Shown: positions 46,561-56,900 of the stretch, piece after piece | Layout: each line of letters opens with the position of its first letter | Position numbering within the stretch: the stretch's first letter is position 1 | From: Melitaea cinxia | Taxonomy: Eukaryota > Arthropoda > Insecta > Lepidoptera > Nymphalidae | Direction of reading: 5' to 3' | DNA length: 64,000 bases | NCBI RefSeq assembly: GCF_905220565.1 | Contig: NC_059400.1 | Coordinates: 10,810,159 to 10,874,158, forward strand | Position numbers and translations under genes: made by a program | Notes under the pieces: model-generated | What the model saw: only the letters and a program-made list of their open reading frames with translations | Told to the model about the DNA's origin: nothing | Databases searched by the model: none

Positions 46561-47466
46561 TAAAATATGTACAATTATAAAAATAAAATAAATTTTAAAA
46601 TTAATAAATGATTAAATATATAATACCGAAAAATACCGAGGGCATCCCTGTCCATTCTGCTAGACGAAAATGTCAGGTTGTTATAGTTAAGTTTTCTGTT
46701 ACGTTTCTTTATTGTTCTATTTTATTCATATTTAATTTGTGAGAACTTATTATGAAGTTTGAAGTTAATTGTTATTAATTTAATTTAAGAAAACCAACAC
46801 AGTGGGGTATTTCGTGAAAGTACAAATGACTGAATGATAAGACGCATTACCGTCGGATCGCTTTATGAAACGCTTTACCTCAAGGTTTGCAAAAACATAA
46901 ATATCACAACATCTGTGGCTCGTACTATAGAAATATATAAATGACTAGATGATGATCCAAAATGGTGAAATAAAAATTTGATTACATATTAAAAGAATTT
47001 CGTCTTAGATTTATCCTATATACGATATTAAAATGCTTACGACTAGAAGATATCCAACAAATGTGTTTAACTTAACAACTAGACAAATTTACTTATCTCT
47101 AAACAGGATAGTTATATACGGAAACTACAAGCTTACATGTTCCTATATTATTACTTAAAATACACTTATCATACTGTAATGAATACATTAACATAACATA
47201 TACAATATATACTTATATACAATATCACTTAATAATATATAAATAATAGAATAGATATAGTATTATTTCTTTTGTTGAATACTTTACACGTTTTTTATTT
47301 TATCATTGTGTCAACAATACCCTAGAAATACGCCTCCATCCTTTTTCGTTAATTAAGTTACTTAACTTTGTTTCATCCATTGTCACACCTAGCCAATTTT
47401 CACACTAGTAGATCTTACAGTAAGATCAGATAGTCAAAGATTACGTGGAGGATATGTCACAATCTT
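46561..47466. other. Anonymous AT-rich DNA
   Basis: Nothing recognised; the LINE 5' boundary may lie a little inside this stretch. Confidence 0.45.
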
Positions 47467-47475
47467 TTGATCCCA

Positions 47476-47754
47476 ATGGATCCTGTTACGCTTAAAACGA
47501 TACTTACGTACTTCAAATCGGGCACTACCTCTATTATTGTTTTAATCGTGTATGCTACGACTCACCGATTAGGAAACTATATAAGTGAGTACTACATGTT
47601 ATTGAAAAAAGGATGGGGAAGATGGGAAATAGTAACGCTGTACAATGACGCTGCGAGTGACAACGCAAAGTCAATAGACTTTGCGTGTAATAACACGTCT
47701 TTCAATATAGAAAGCGTTTTCATTTACTCCCTTTGCATATTAAACATATTTTAA
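47476..47754 (+). CDS. Unidentified 92-codon open frame
   Basis: ATG at 47476 reads MDPVTLKTILTYFKSG, a hydrophobic stretch TSIIVLIVYATTHRLG, then KKGWGRWEIVTLYND and a Cys-containing end. Composition is more protein-like than nearby chance frames, but no family is recognised and no splice sites were convincing. It may be an exon or a piece of an unknown transposon, or chance. Confidence 0.2.
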   Translation: MDPVTLKTILTYFKSGTTSIIVLIVYATTHRLGNYISEYYMLLKKGWGRWEIVTLYNDAASDNAKSIDFACNNTSFNIESVFIYSLCILNIF

Positions 47755-47774
47755 AAATCACGGTAATCGTTTTT

Positions 47775-48285
47775 AGCCTCTCACCCTCTCTTCTCGTGGG
47801 TGTCGTAAGAGGCGACTAAGGGACAACACGGTTCCACTTCAGTTTACACTGCTTGATATAGGCCTCCCCAAGTTCGCGATAGACGTCCCAGTTTTCCGCA
47901 ATCCTCATACAGCCTACACCGGCAATCTTACGTAGATCGTCGGTCCAACGGGCCGGAGGGCGTCCACACTGCGTTTGCCAAGAAGCGGTCTCCACTCCGT
48001 CTGCTCCAACGGCCATCAGTCCTGCTGTTCCTCTACCACCTTGGAACTTAAAAAGTCGACCAATGGTGTGAAAGCCATCCAACTGCTGGCTTTGAAATAC
48101 GCAGGCCGAAGACGGACAGCAGCGTCTTCGATGCGACAAAGCCCTGCGGTCACCAACCTATCTGCCCAGCGTGCTGACTATGGGCAATACACATGAGTTC
48201 ACGCAATTTTCAGCACGAACTTGTGCAGGCCTATGTTCAGCAGTGGACTGCGATAGGCTAAAGTAATGAGTGATGAATGATTTCC
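47775..48285 (+). repeat. (GAT)n-tailed repeat interrupted by an RTE 3' fragment
   Basis: GTCGTAAGAGGCGACTAAGG at 47803 and CACCTTGGAACTTAAAAAGT at about 48040 belong to the host repeat. The 185 bp between (about 47854-48038) match, in the minus orientation, the RTE LINE end at 7530-7715 (TTACGTAGATCGTCGG, CCAACGGGCCGGAGG). The repeat's own tail ends near 48265. Confidence 0.75.
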
Positions 48286-49084
48286 TCCTGTGTATCACCT
48301 TAATAGATATTAAAAATATGGTAGTTTCATCTTTTTTAGTGGTACTACTAAGTTGTTTCAAGTGAACTAAATATTTTTTTACTGTTCACCGACTCTTGTG
48401 CTCATTCTGCCATGGTTTTAAGAATTAAATATAATTCCACGTTTATTATTTAGTTCTTAATTAGAGTTTAATTATGTAGTAGGATATGTCAAAATGATCA
48501 GATCGAAAATGTTGCAACATTATTGATTCTTGAGTTGTTTCTGTAGCGTTGTTGTTACGGTGGAACTTATATACCTACATAAGTAATCCGAACATTTTGT
48601 TTTTATATTAAGAAAAGAAGATGTCAAAAAGTGGCGCGAAAACGATTTACTGAAATAAAAAAAGGGTGTATATCAGTTCCGACGCCCGACTGGAGTTTAC
48701 TCCTTCAGATCGACTGTCTAAATAGGCACAAAAAGACTTACTAGTTCTAAGAAAAAGATTAATACCATATCAGACGGTAAATAAACGAATTAAATAACGC
48801 CATCTAGACCCAATAAGGTTCCGATAGGTGGCGTTACGAGAAACGTAACGAGGTCATTCGTTCAGTAGATTTTACTGCCCATATTTTTTTATACCGGGAG
48901 CCTTATATGAAAAGCGATTTTTAAAGAGTAAACTCTAAAAAAAATCCGTAAGAGTAAATTTAAAATCAATTTGAATTAGATGATTTTAACTAAGCGCCAG
49001 ATATTTTCTTAAAAATTTGAAGATATAAAAAAAAAATACTTTAACACCAATCCCTGAAGATTAGAACAAACTGTACTTATCATG
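48286..49084. other. Mostly anonymous DNA with a short hairpin
   Basis: TAACGCCATC at 48796 and GGTGGCGTTA at 48827 form a small inverted repeat. Nothing coding. Confidence 0.45.
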
Positions 49085-49610
49085 TTACAGTACCTGGGTG
49101 ACCGAGCTTAGCTCGGTATTTTTAGTAAATCGTGATTTTAGGATATCATATTTAAATACAAATTTCATATTGATAAAATGTGAATAATATTTTCCGATTT
49201 TACCGACATAATAATAAAAAATATGAACTAGTTATCTAAATAAAAAATAATGAGTGCAATTAGAAAAAAAAGGGAAAAATAATCGATCTGAAGACTTGAA
49301 CCGTGGTCGTCTCCAGCCGAAACCAGCCGTTCGGGACCAGCCGAGAAGACTACGGTTTTTTCCCACCTGAGCTATAACAACTATATTGACAATTGCGAAA
49401 TTTACCTTCTCATTCTAACTATATTGTAGCCATTTTTCCATTGCCTAAAAACAGGGATAAAACGACATTTTCTAAAAATGAATCTTAGCTATATCGATTT
49501 ATTGCCCCCGAAATCCCCTGCATACTAAACTTCATGCAAATCGTTGGAACCGTTTCCGAGATTCAGATTCTATATATACAAGAATTGCTCGTTTAATAGT
49601 ATAAGATACA
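49085..49610 (-). repeat. Repeat containing a tRNA-like pol III promoter
   Basis: On the minus strand TAGCTCAGGTGG (rc of 49363-49374) fits an A box and GGTTCAAGTCT (rc of 49292-49302) a B box, but the arms do not fold into a tRNA and CGGCTGGT units are duplicated between the boxes. The flanks CCTGGGTGACCGAGCTTAGC (49092) and ACAAGAATTGCTCGTTTAAT (49579) look like ends of a dispersed element. Boundaries uncertain. Confidence 0.4.
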
Positions 49611-49855
49611 ACTATACAGTAACATGAATATCAAATAAAAAAGATGTAACTTATGTTCTTTAAGTAGCTCTAACGTGAATTATAGTGAAGTAAAAAGAGA
49701 TATGGAGCTTAGACAGTCCTAAGAAAACATTTATAACCTTTTTTTCTTTTGTGCGGACAAAACGCTCTTAAGGATTATTGGTAGTGTAAGTTTAGTGTGT
49801 GTAAGTAAGCCGCGCTGGGTACTTCATATATATATATCATATTAACATTCACTCT
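49611..49855. other. Anonymous DNA
   Basis: Nothing recognised. Confidence 0.4.
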
Positions 49856-50290
49856 TAATGAAATCTGACAAACAGCTGGATGCATAAAGGTGAAATTTAG
49901 CAGGGAAGTAGAGTATAGTTACGTACGTCTGCTAAGAACGGGTTTTTCGTGGGACCGGACTAAAGGGGTCTAAGGGCTCTCACAAGTTTTTATGACAGTC
50001 CTTCATATTTTGTGCTACAAGCTCGAAATTTTGACAGAGAGATGATGATAGTAAGTAGATTAGTAAACGTTCTGTAAGAAGGAATTTCATGACTAGGATC
50101 ACATTTTTAGGTCTAAGGGCTTTAACAAGTTCTTACAAAAGTCCTTAATTTTTCGTGCTATAAAATTAGACAGGTAGTTAATAGTTAATAAATGTCCACC
50201 AAGAATAGATTTCGGGACAACACCGGATTGAGGTGATCTAAGGGCCTTCGCAAATTTTATATACTAATTTGTTATTTGTTGTTGTATACA
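49856..50290 (-). repeat. Degenerate tandem repeat, opposite orientation to 33240-34400
   Basis: Three loose units share CTAAGGGCTCTCACAAGTTT or CTAAGGGCTTTAACAAGTTC, then GTCCTTCATATTTTGTGCTA or GTCCTTAATTTTTCGTGCTA. Reverse-complemented they match TAGCATAAAAAATTAAGGA-type units at 34240. Confidence 0.6.
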
Positions 50291-52047
50291 AACATATATT
50301 ACTTGCTGTACCTCGCAGTTTCCCCTTCATAGCTTCCGATCCCTTAAGAATATCAAGATGAAAAGTAGCCTTTGTATTTTTTTTGGGTCTCTAATTTTCT
50401 ACGTAACAATTTTTACTAAATTCAGTTTAGTAGTTCTGCGTAAAATAGTAACAGGCATCCATGCGATCACTATCCATTACAATTTTTCGCATTTATTTTG
50501 ATAATTCTTAATTATAAAATGAACGAAATGAACCCTAGATATGTTTTAATTAAAATGGAGTACAGAAGAATTCATTTTTCGCTCTAGCGATAAAGTTTGT
50601 TACCAACAAACATACAAGAAATCTCTGGGGAACTTATCGATTGCTTTTATAAAAGTAATTTCCGGCCTTAACTGGACGCAACAATTGAAAATACTCCAAC
50701 GCTTTTCGGTTGTTACTTTACCGTGGAGAGAAATTTCGTAAGAATTTTACGATATGCTTATGATTATTTATTTTGGATATCAATTCATGAATACTAATTC
50801 TATTGAGTTTTGTTCTTTATTGTAAATAAAAATAATTATTCCAACAAAATGTTTTAAGTATTACTTGTATGAGGTTAATAATAAAAGAGGTATGTAGGTA
50901 AGAAACATAATAATTTTGTATATATACAATAACTGCAATACGTTATACATAGTATATTCTTTTATTAAATATAATTAAAAACAAAACCGTGAAAGATAAT
51001 TAAGATAATAACTTTGATAAAACATTTCATACCTCGAAATTTCATATATTTACATTAACAAGCTACAGCAGTTATAGATTAAAGAATGGCTAATAAATAA
51101 TATAAATACAATTTCAATGTAGTTTGATGCAACAGTTACCTGACTCCAAAAGCTTTTAGGTTGTACATGGTTAATTATTAATCTATGACTGTTACAATTA
51201 ATTACAAATTTTAAATACATCTCACCTTACTATAGTTAAATTTAGTTCAATAACTAATGTTATAGTAAAGTAACCTAGTTTCACAGAAATCATATTAGAC
51301 AGTAAAATAGACACAGAAATATCTAAACTGAAATTTCTAGTATGTTGGTGTAAAAAAGTTTAATCTAGTAATAATAAAAATCTCTTCATATGTATTGTTG
51401 ATGAAATCAAAGAAGAAAATTATAATTAGATTTTAATTGAATAAGGGCTTCAAATAACTTTGATGTATTACGGCTTTATAGGATATCTGTGAAATGGAGT
51501 TAAATATAGTCTACCCCCATCTCTCCAGTTACGTGTGCCTAGAAGCAACAATTAAAAAGTTTTCTGTTGATATTCAATAATCATTTTAATGTTAAGTTAA
51601 AGTTATTCTCCTTAATCGTAATATAATATTTCTCTGCCAAAATCTTACGATTAAATGTACTTGGTATAATTGTATTTGTTATCAAATAAATAAAAACAAT
51701 TTATAAAATGAGAACATCATCAACGTAGGTAGTCGAAAAAATAGTCAAGTAAATACGCATTATCAGAAACACGTTACGATACGCTGTAATATACCTAATT
51801 ATATTTTATGTTAATTTTTTTCAGAACGCGGGCTTCGCGATTTTTATAAAGTATATTAATATATGTTGTTAAATAAATTTTACAAAATTAAAAATAGACA
51901 ATTTCAAGGCAGAATATAAAACAATTAAACTATAAACAAATGTAAATAAATATATACAAGTAAATACAGTTGCGAATTTTGTCATTACAGGTACGTATGT
52001 CGCTCTAAATATCCATCTGTTACATCAATGTGACATATCCTTTGACA
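50291..52047. other. Anonymous AT-rich DNA
   Basis: At 51720-51772 a small interior piece of the AACCGACTTC family (CAACGTAGGTAGTCGAAAAA, ATAGTCAAGTAAATACGCAT) is present. Nothing else recognised. Confidence 0.5.
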
Positions 52048-52242
52048 GCCGTGTACCTATAGGAACACGGTATCGAATACTCATGAGTAGTATCGAAATA
52101 AAAAGTATCGTACTCATAAAAGTATCGAAACAAAAGTATCGATATTTCTAGGTATCGAGTACAAACACAAAAAAGTACTCGATACCTAGACGTATTGATC
52201 TTCGACAGTATCGATACTTTTTTCGTGTCCCTAGCCGTGTAC
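52048..52242. repeat. hAT-like MITE with 8-9 bp target duplication
   Basis: GCCGTGTAC at 52048-52056 and 52234-52242 flanks a 177-bp core with imperfect inverted ends (TAGGAACACGG..TATCGA and TCGATACTTTTTTCGTGTCC followed by CTA). Inside is a perfect 15-bp palindrome CTAGGTATCGAGTAC with a 12-nt loop (52148-52162/52175-52189) and many TATCGA motifs. An 8-bp duplication is the hAT signature; no transposase is present. Confidence 0.7.
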
Positions 52243-52955
52243 GTACGTACCACGTATAATACTGAAAATATTTTCTGTATTTAAATATTTAAAAACATAC
52301 ATAATTTTAAATTCGACTTAAATAGTTTTAATAAAATGATAGTTTACCCTTAAAAGAATTTTATGATTTTGTGATACAAAAGGCAAGAGATCTAGATGAA
52401 ATTTTTATTATTCATGTAACATGCAAACAATCTTGAGGCATTCGACTTATAAAATATTTAACCTTATTATTCTTTTTTATCACTTCAAGAATTCTACTTA
52501 AGACGATCATAGGCCATATTTACAAAATTATTCGCTAAGATCGATGCTTTTGTTCTCTAAAGGCATACTTAAGTAAATTGTTTATCGACATTTCGTTTTA
52601 CCCCAATTGAAAATATAATTAGAATTTCAGTTTTGTATACAATTGAAATAAAATATTTATTTCAATTTTTACAATTGGCATTTAAGGGTATTTGAAACAT
52701 TTAGTTTTTATTATTTAAAAAGACAAACGAATTAATATTTAAACTTACATATTTATTAAAGTCATATACATATATTAAAACTGATATTATATGCGCTATG
52801 ACAGGCTATATAGAGAGGTAATCAATGTAATTGATTAGGATATGAAGTTAATTTATTAAGAAATCTCATGGAATTAAATAATGAAATATTTTAGGATGAA
52901 ATGTAAAATAGGTTTATGTTTTGATATTTAAAGTTTCCCATTTAGATTTATAAAT
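52243..52955. other. Anonymous AT-rich DNA
   Basis: Nothing recognised. Confidence 0.45.
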
Positions 52956-52959
52956 ACAC

Positions 52960-53278
52960 TAGCTGTGCCCGCGACTGTCCGCGTGGAATTTAAAAAAGTA
53001 TTGTTCAGTCCGTAGAGTTACAAAATAATTAAGTATCTAAAATAAAAGTAGGCTTACTCCCTATTTCATTAGCTGTCTGTCAGTGTAATTCCCGTTAAAA
53101 TCGGTCCAGCCGTTTCAGAGATTAGCCGGAACAAACAGACCTCTGTCAGACAGATAGACAAAAATTGTAAAAAATGTTATTTTGGTATATGTACCGTGTA
53201 TACATTCATATGCATTTAGTAAAAAGTAGTTATTTTAATATTACAAACTAACACTCCAATTTATTTGTATAGATAGAA
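52960..53278 (+). repeat. GACTTCGTCCGCGTG-family repeat, uninterrupted copy
   Basis: CTAGCTGTGCCCGCGACTGT, AAATCGGTCCAGCCGTTTCA, ACCGTGTATACATTCATATG and CACTCCAATTTATTTGTATA in order. It serves as the reference for the SINE-split copy at 38885-39555. Confidence 0.75.
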
Positions 53279-53397
53279 TAAATATCGTGCGGGTGGCGTG
53301 ATCGTGATCAGAGGTGGAACTGACTCGCTAACATAGAAATGTTCGGTACCTCTTGAGTCAGGTCGTTGTATCTAACAAAATTGAAATATAGTATGTA

Positions 53398-53535
53398 AAT
53401 GTATTGGCCATACAGATGTTTGCCGTGGTCTAGGCGTTTGTACTTATATATTGTGTGTTTCCGGACCCCCGATACAGTAGATAGTCCTGCTGGGGGCCGT
53501 TGAGTGTGAAGCAATTATTAATTTATTTATAACAT
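53398..53535 (+). repeat. Second SINE family, 5'-truncated copy
   Basis: Starts within the body (GTATTGGCCATACAGATG), lacks the tRNA-like head, and has the GTTTCCGGACCCCCG..GGGGGCCGTTGAGTGTGAAG tail seen at 38482-38698. Confidence 0.7.
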
Positions 53536-53591
53536 CAGATTGTTATTATTTGACTATCAGATATGGCATAAGGCCGCAGGTATGAATCTTT

Positions 53592-54205
53592 TTTTAACCG
53601 ACTTCCAAAAAAGGAGGAGGTTCTCAATTCGACTGTTTTTTTTTATGTATGTTACATCAGAACTTTTGACCAGGTAGACCGATTTCGACAAATTTTGTTT
53701 TAATCGAAAGGTGGTGTGTGCCGATTGGTCCCATTTAAATTTATTTGAGATCTAACAACTACTTTTCGAATTATATCTAATAATGCGTTTTTACTTGACG
53801 CTTTTTTCGTCGACCTACGTTGTATTATACCACATAACTTTCTACTGGATGTACCGATTTTGATAATTCTTTTTTTGTTGAAAAGGGGATATCTCTAGTT
53901 TGGTACTTTGATAAGAAAACCAGGATCTGATGATGGAATCCCAAAGGAATCGAGGGAAACTCTTGAAAATTCGCAATAACTTTTTACTGGGTGTACCGAT
54001 TTTGATAATTTTTAATTTAATCGAAAGCTGATGTTTATCATGTGGTCACATATAAATTTTATCGAGATCTGATAACTACTTTTTGAGTAATCTTTGATAA
54101 CACTTAGTTACTTGACTATTTTTTCGTCGATCTACGTTGTATTACTTGTCGATGTAATTGAAGTCGGTTTTTTTTCGTTTGCGAGCAAACACAATTATTT
54201 TCTTT
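53592..54205 (-). repeat. AACCGACTTC-family element, full two-block copy
   Basis: Reverse-complement counterpart of 4296-4908, same length class (about 610 bp), with TTTTTTAACCGACTTCCAAA at the left and TTGAAGTCGGTTTTTTTTCG, GCGAGCAAACACAATTATTT at the right. Confidence 0.82.
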
Positions 54206-54595
54206 AATGTATGTTCGGGGATAACTTTGTCGTTTATAAACCAACTTTGATAATTCTTCTTTTGTTGGAAAGGAGATATCTTAAGTATAGTACTATGATA
54301 AAGAAACCAGGATCTATGATAGGATTCCAGAGAAATCGAGGGAAACCCTCGAAAATCCGCATAACTTTTTACTGGGTGTACCGATTTTGATGATTTTTAA
54401 TTTAATCGAAAGCCGATGTTTATCATGTGGTCACAATTAAATTTCATCGAGATCTGATTATAACTTTTGGAGTAATCTTTGATAATGCGTATTCACTTGA
54501 CTATTTTTTTCGTCTACCTACGTTGTATTACTTGTCGATGTAATTGAAGTCGGTTTTTTTTTCATTTGCCAGCAAACACAATTATTTCATTCACA
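54206..54595 (-). repeat. AACCGACTTC-family element, shorter copy in tandem
   Basis: Directly adjacent to the previous copy and in the same orientation, ending GCCAGCAAACACAATTATTT. It has one interior block and no AAAGGAGGAGG terminal part, so it is an incomplete tandem partner. Confidence 0.75.
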
Positions 54596-54874
54596 ATTTT
54601 TAAAAATAGTATTAAATAAGATAACATATTAGTCGCAATCATAAAATTACGAAAAAAAATCTAAGTATATTTCTAGAATTTTTTTTTTCTACATATTGGC
54701 AACTGTGACGATATAATTACTTGTTTTATAGGGTCGTGCAGATACTGTATGAAGTCTTTAAGCTGCGCTAATTATTTCTTTAGCTTACTTTGTAAGCCTG
54801 TGTGAGTGGAGTAATTTTCGAAACCAGAAATATTCTTATTATTCGAAGGTCGTGAGTATTAGTAACGTATATAC

Positions 54875-55025
54875 TAATATTATAAAGCTGAAAAGTTTAT
54901 TTGTTTGTTTAAACGCACTAAAATATATCTTGTGTTGGATAGCCCTTTTTTCGAGTAAGGCTAATGGCTATTTTTTCCCTGAAATTAAGACGTGTGAAAC
55001 CGCGAAGCACCGCTAGTTTTTTATA
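54875..55025 (+). repeat. Dispersed repeat (ATTATAAAGCTGAAAAGTTT family)
   Basis: ATATTATAAAGCTGAAAAGT, TTTGTTTGTTTAAACGC, and GACGTGTGAAACCGCGAAGC with the end CACCGCTAGTTTTTTATAAA. A partial relative is at 35475-35560. Confidence 0.55.
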
Positions 55026-55730
55026 AAAGTAAAAAGGCCATTTTTCAAATATCAAAACTCAAAGCGCAAGAAATCCGCGTAGATAAGCATTTGTATCCTA
55101 CTAAGAAATACGAGCAGTCTTTCCTACGCAGCATTGGGGTATATGTAATTCTAAAACTTTTATTGAAAGGTACGTATTACATAGTCACAAATAAAAACAA
55201 ATTATTCTATGGATAACAGTCGTTACAATGCATGGCACTTTGCCAAGATAGGTGGTCTTTGCAGCAACAGGTTGACTTGTATTCGTTGGTTCAAATGTTA
55301 GAGCTTAATCGAGGAGTTTTGATAACCTTAATACCTCTTTTTACGTCTATGAATAAAAGAGACAATATGCATAGATCAAACATTTAATTTATTTTATGAA
55401 TATTCAAAAATATATCTAATTCTCTCAATCATATTAATCTTCTAGTCATTACATGTAATAAAAAACTGTGTTCGTAAGGAGCGCTACAGTCTATTTAAGA
55501 TAAATAAAATTAATATTTTAGACGCATTTTTTATAAATATTTTTTTAAATAAATGTTAACGTTAAATCTGACACAAAAATTACATAAAGTTAATACACGA
55601 ATTTTCTAACCATTACGTATACTACGATGCAACACGTAAAATGTCTGAAAAGATGCACTTCTTTAAAAAAAATAGGTCTTCGCAAAAAATTGACAACGCC
55701 AATCTTCATAGACGTAATGCAATAGTGTCT
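55026..55730. other. Anonymous AT-rich DNA
   Basis: Nothing recognised. Confidence 0.45.
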
Positions 55731-55734
55731 AATG

Positions 55735-55862
55735 TATTTCTTTTATTTTTATTTAATTATTATTTAATTAAACTTTATTGTACACAAAACGGAAGATACA
55801 ATTTAGAACTATTAGATACAAAAAAGTATGCAAAGGCGGCCTTATCGCTTATAGCGATCTCT
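55735..55862 (-). repeat. LINE 3' tail, cut by the Polinton insertion
   Basis: AAGGCGGCCTTATCGCTTAT followed by AGCGATCTCTTCCA matches the tail of the LINE at 43400-43435 (AAGGCGATCTTATCGCTAAA..GCGATTTCTTCCA). The match continues after the Polinton at 62931 with CAACCTTTAATG (LINE: TAACCTTTGGGT). Confidence 0.75.
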
Positions 55863-55868
55863 TCCATG
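55863..55868. repeat. 6-bp target-site duplication, left (TCCATG)
   Basis: TCCATG directly precedes the AG terminus; its twin is at 62925-62930. Six bases is the normal Polinton duplication length. Confidence 0.92.
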
Positions 55869-55941
55869 AGTAGTGGGTATTCGTGCATTCTGGATCAACC
55901 TTCGGTTGATCCAGAATACACGAATACGACATGGCTCCTCG
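55869..55941 (+). repeat. Left terminal inverted repeat, 73 bp
   Basis: Identical over 73 bases to the complement of 62852-62924. Positions 55879-55900 and 55904-55925 form a hairpin of 22-bp arms with one mismatch and a 3-nt loop (core CTGGATCAACC-TTC-GGTTGATCCAG). An A-run of about 19 follows immediately inside. Confidence 0.93.
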
Positions 55942-56248
55942 CCTAAAAAAAAAAAAAAAAAAAGGTTTTGGGGTCATCTAAATCGATTGCACTCATCCGT
56001 TTTGTGCTAACTCTAACGGTTCGCAACTTAGGTTTCTAAATTTGCAAACTCCACTACCCTTAATTACTATGCAATTACCTTAATTACTATACAATTACTA
56101 ACTATCATTAACGACCATTACGCTTCTTACCAAACTACATTCCTTTGACGTCTTATTGACAATATTAAAGCGGAGGTTTACAATAAAACTTTGCTTCAAT
56201 TTCTGTTCAAAACATTATTTATTTCCAAGTAATCTTTAAGTTACATTT
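55942..56248. other. Non-coding left part of the Polinton
   Basis: Contains two adjacent copies of CTTAATTACTATRCAATTAC at about 56058-56097 and, at 56218-56223, the complement of AATAAA, placed 26 nt past the protease stop as its likely poly(A) signal. Confidence 0.6.
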
Positions 56249-56695
56249 TTAATCTCTCATAAAATAAGATTTGAACATAATACTCAATAACATATCATTT
56301 TTAAGTGTATCGCTGCCAAATTCATTTTGAAACTCTGTCAATGACTTCTTATTAAACTTATACAGTAAGTACATTAAACAGTACTCGCCACACACTGAAC
56401 TCCAATCATTTTGTATCCTACTATTATTAAAATGCCATTTCCTTGCATTTCTATTCAAAAACATTTTATGCATCCCCATAGGCAAGCGGCCATACGTATC
56501 AAAATATTCACCGACACCATTACTGTCTATGTGGATGGCTACCCAGTGAGATCCTGGTTTTGAGTCCGGGTCCAAATTGCTTATAAGGTATGTGGGAGCC
56601 GTCACATACATTGGTAATCGATTCGCAGCATACACATTATTTTGTAAGCTTGGATGAATCTTTTTTATGTATGATTGTATTTGTAAAGTATTCAT
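56249..56695 (-). CDS. Adenain-like cysteine protease, 148 aa
   Basis: Virion maturation protease of the adenovirus type. Catalytic residues can be placed by motif: His50 in PGSHWVAIHID, Asp66 (or Glu63) in EYFDTYG, the oxyanion Gln95 in RIQNDWS and nucleophile Cys102 in SSVCGEYCLMYL. The Gln-to-Cys distance of seven equals that in human adenovirus protease (Gln115, Cys122). Length is shorter than adenain (about 204) but usual for Polintons. It is the last minus-strand gene, 205 bp after the capsid gene, so it may have its own promoter, and has an AATAAA 26 nt downstream of the stop. Likely substrates are the 107- and 150-residue proteins of this element, which carry matching cleavage sites. 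Confidence 0.85.
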   Translation of the reverse strand: MNTLQIQSYIKKIHPSLQNNVYAANRLPMYVTAPTYLISNLDPDSKPGSHWVAIHIDSNGVGEYFDTYGRLPMGMHKMFLNRNARKWHFNNSRIQNDWSSVCGEYCLMYLLYKFNKKSLTEFQNEFGSDTLKNDMLLSIMFKSYFMRD

Positions 56696-56900
56696 AATTA
56701 TTTAAAAGAAGACTTATTAATTCGCTCTATCATACACAAGTGGAATAAATAAGCTATACCTTCTTATTTAACATGCAATTGACAGGGTTTTTAAAATAAA
56801 ATGAAAGAAAACTTAAAAATAATCATTTACTTACACAATAACACATATTACAGAGTGAGAACTTAATAATACTTAGAAAGGAAATACAATATTCATTCTC
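56696..56900 (-). other. Intergenic gap between capsid and protease genes
   Basis: The largest gap in the gene block, AT-rich; presumably holds a capsid-gene 3' end and a protease promoter, but no clear TATA motif or AATAAA pair was identified on the minus strand. Confidence 0.35.

Noticed and set aside
55641..55946. 101-codon plus-strand frame crossing the left Polinton boundary
   Set aside because: It runs from LINE tail into the TIR; the shared SGYSCILDQPSVDPEYTNTT is only the TIR palindrome read in frame.
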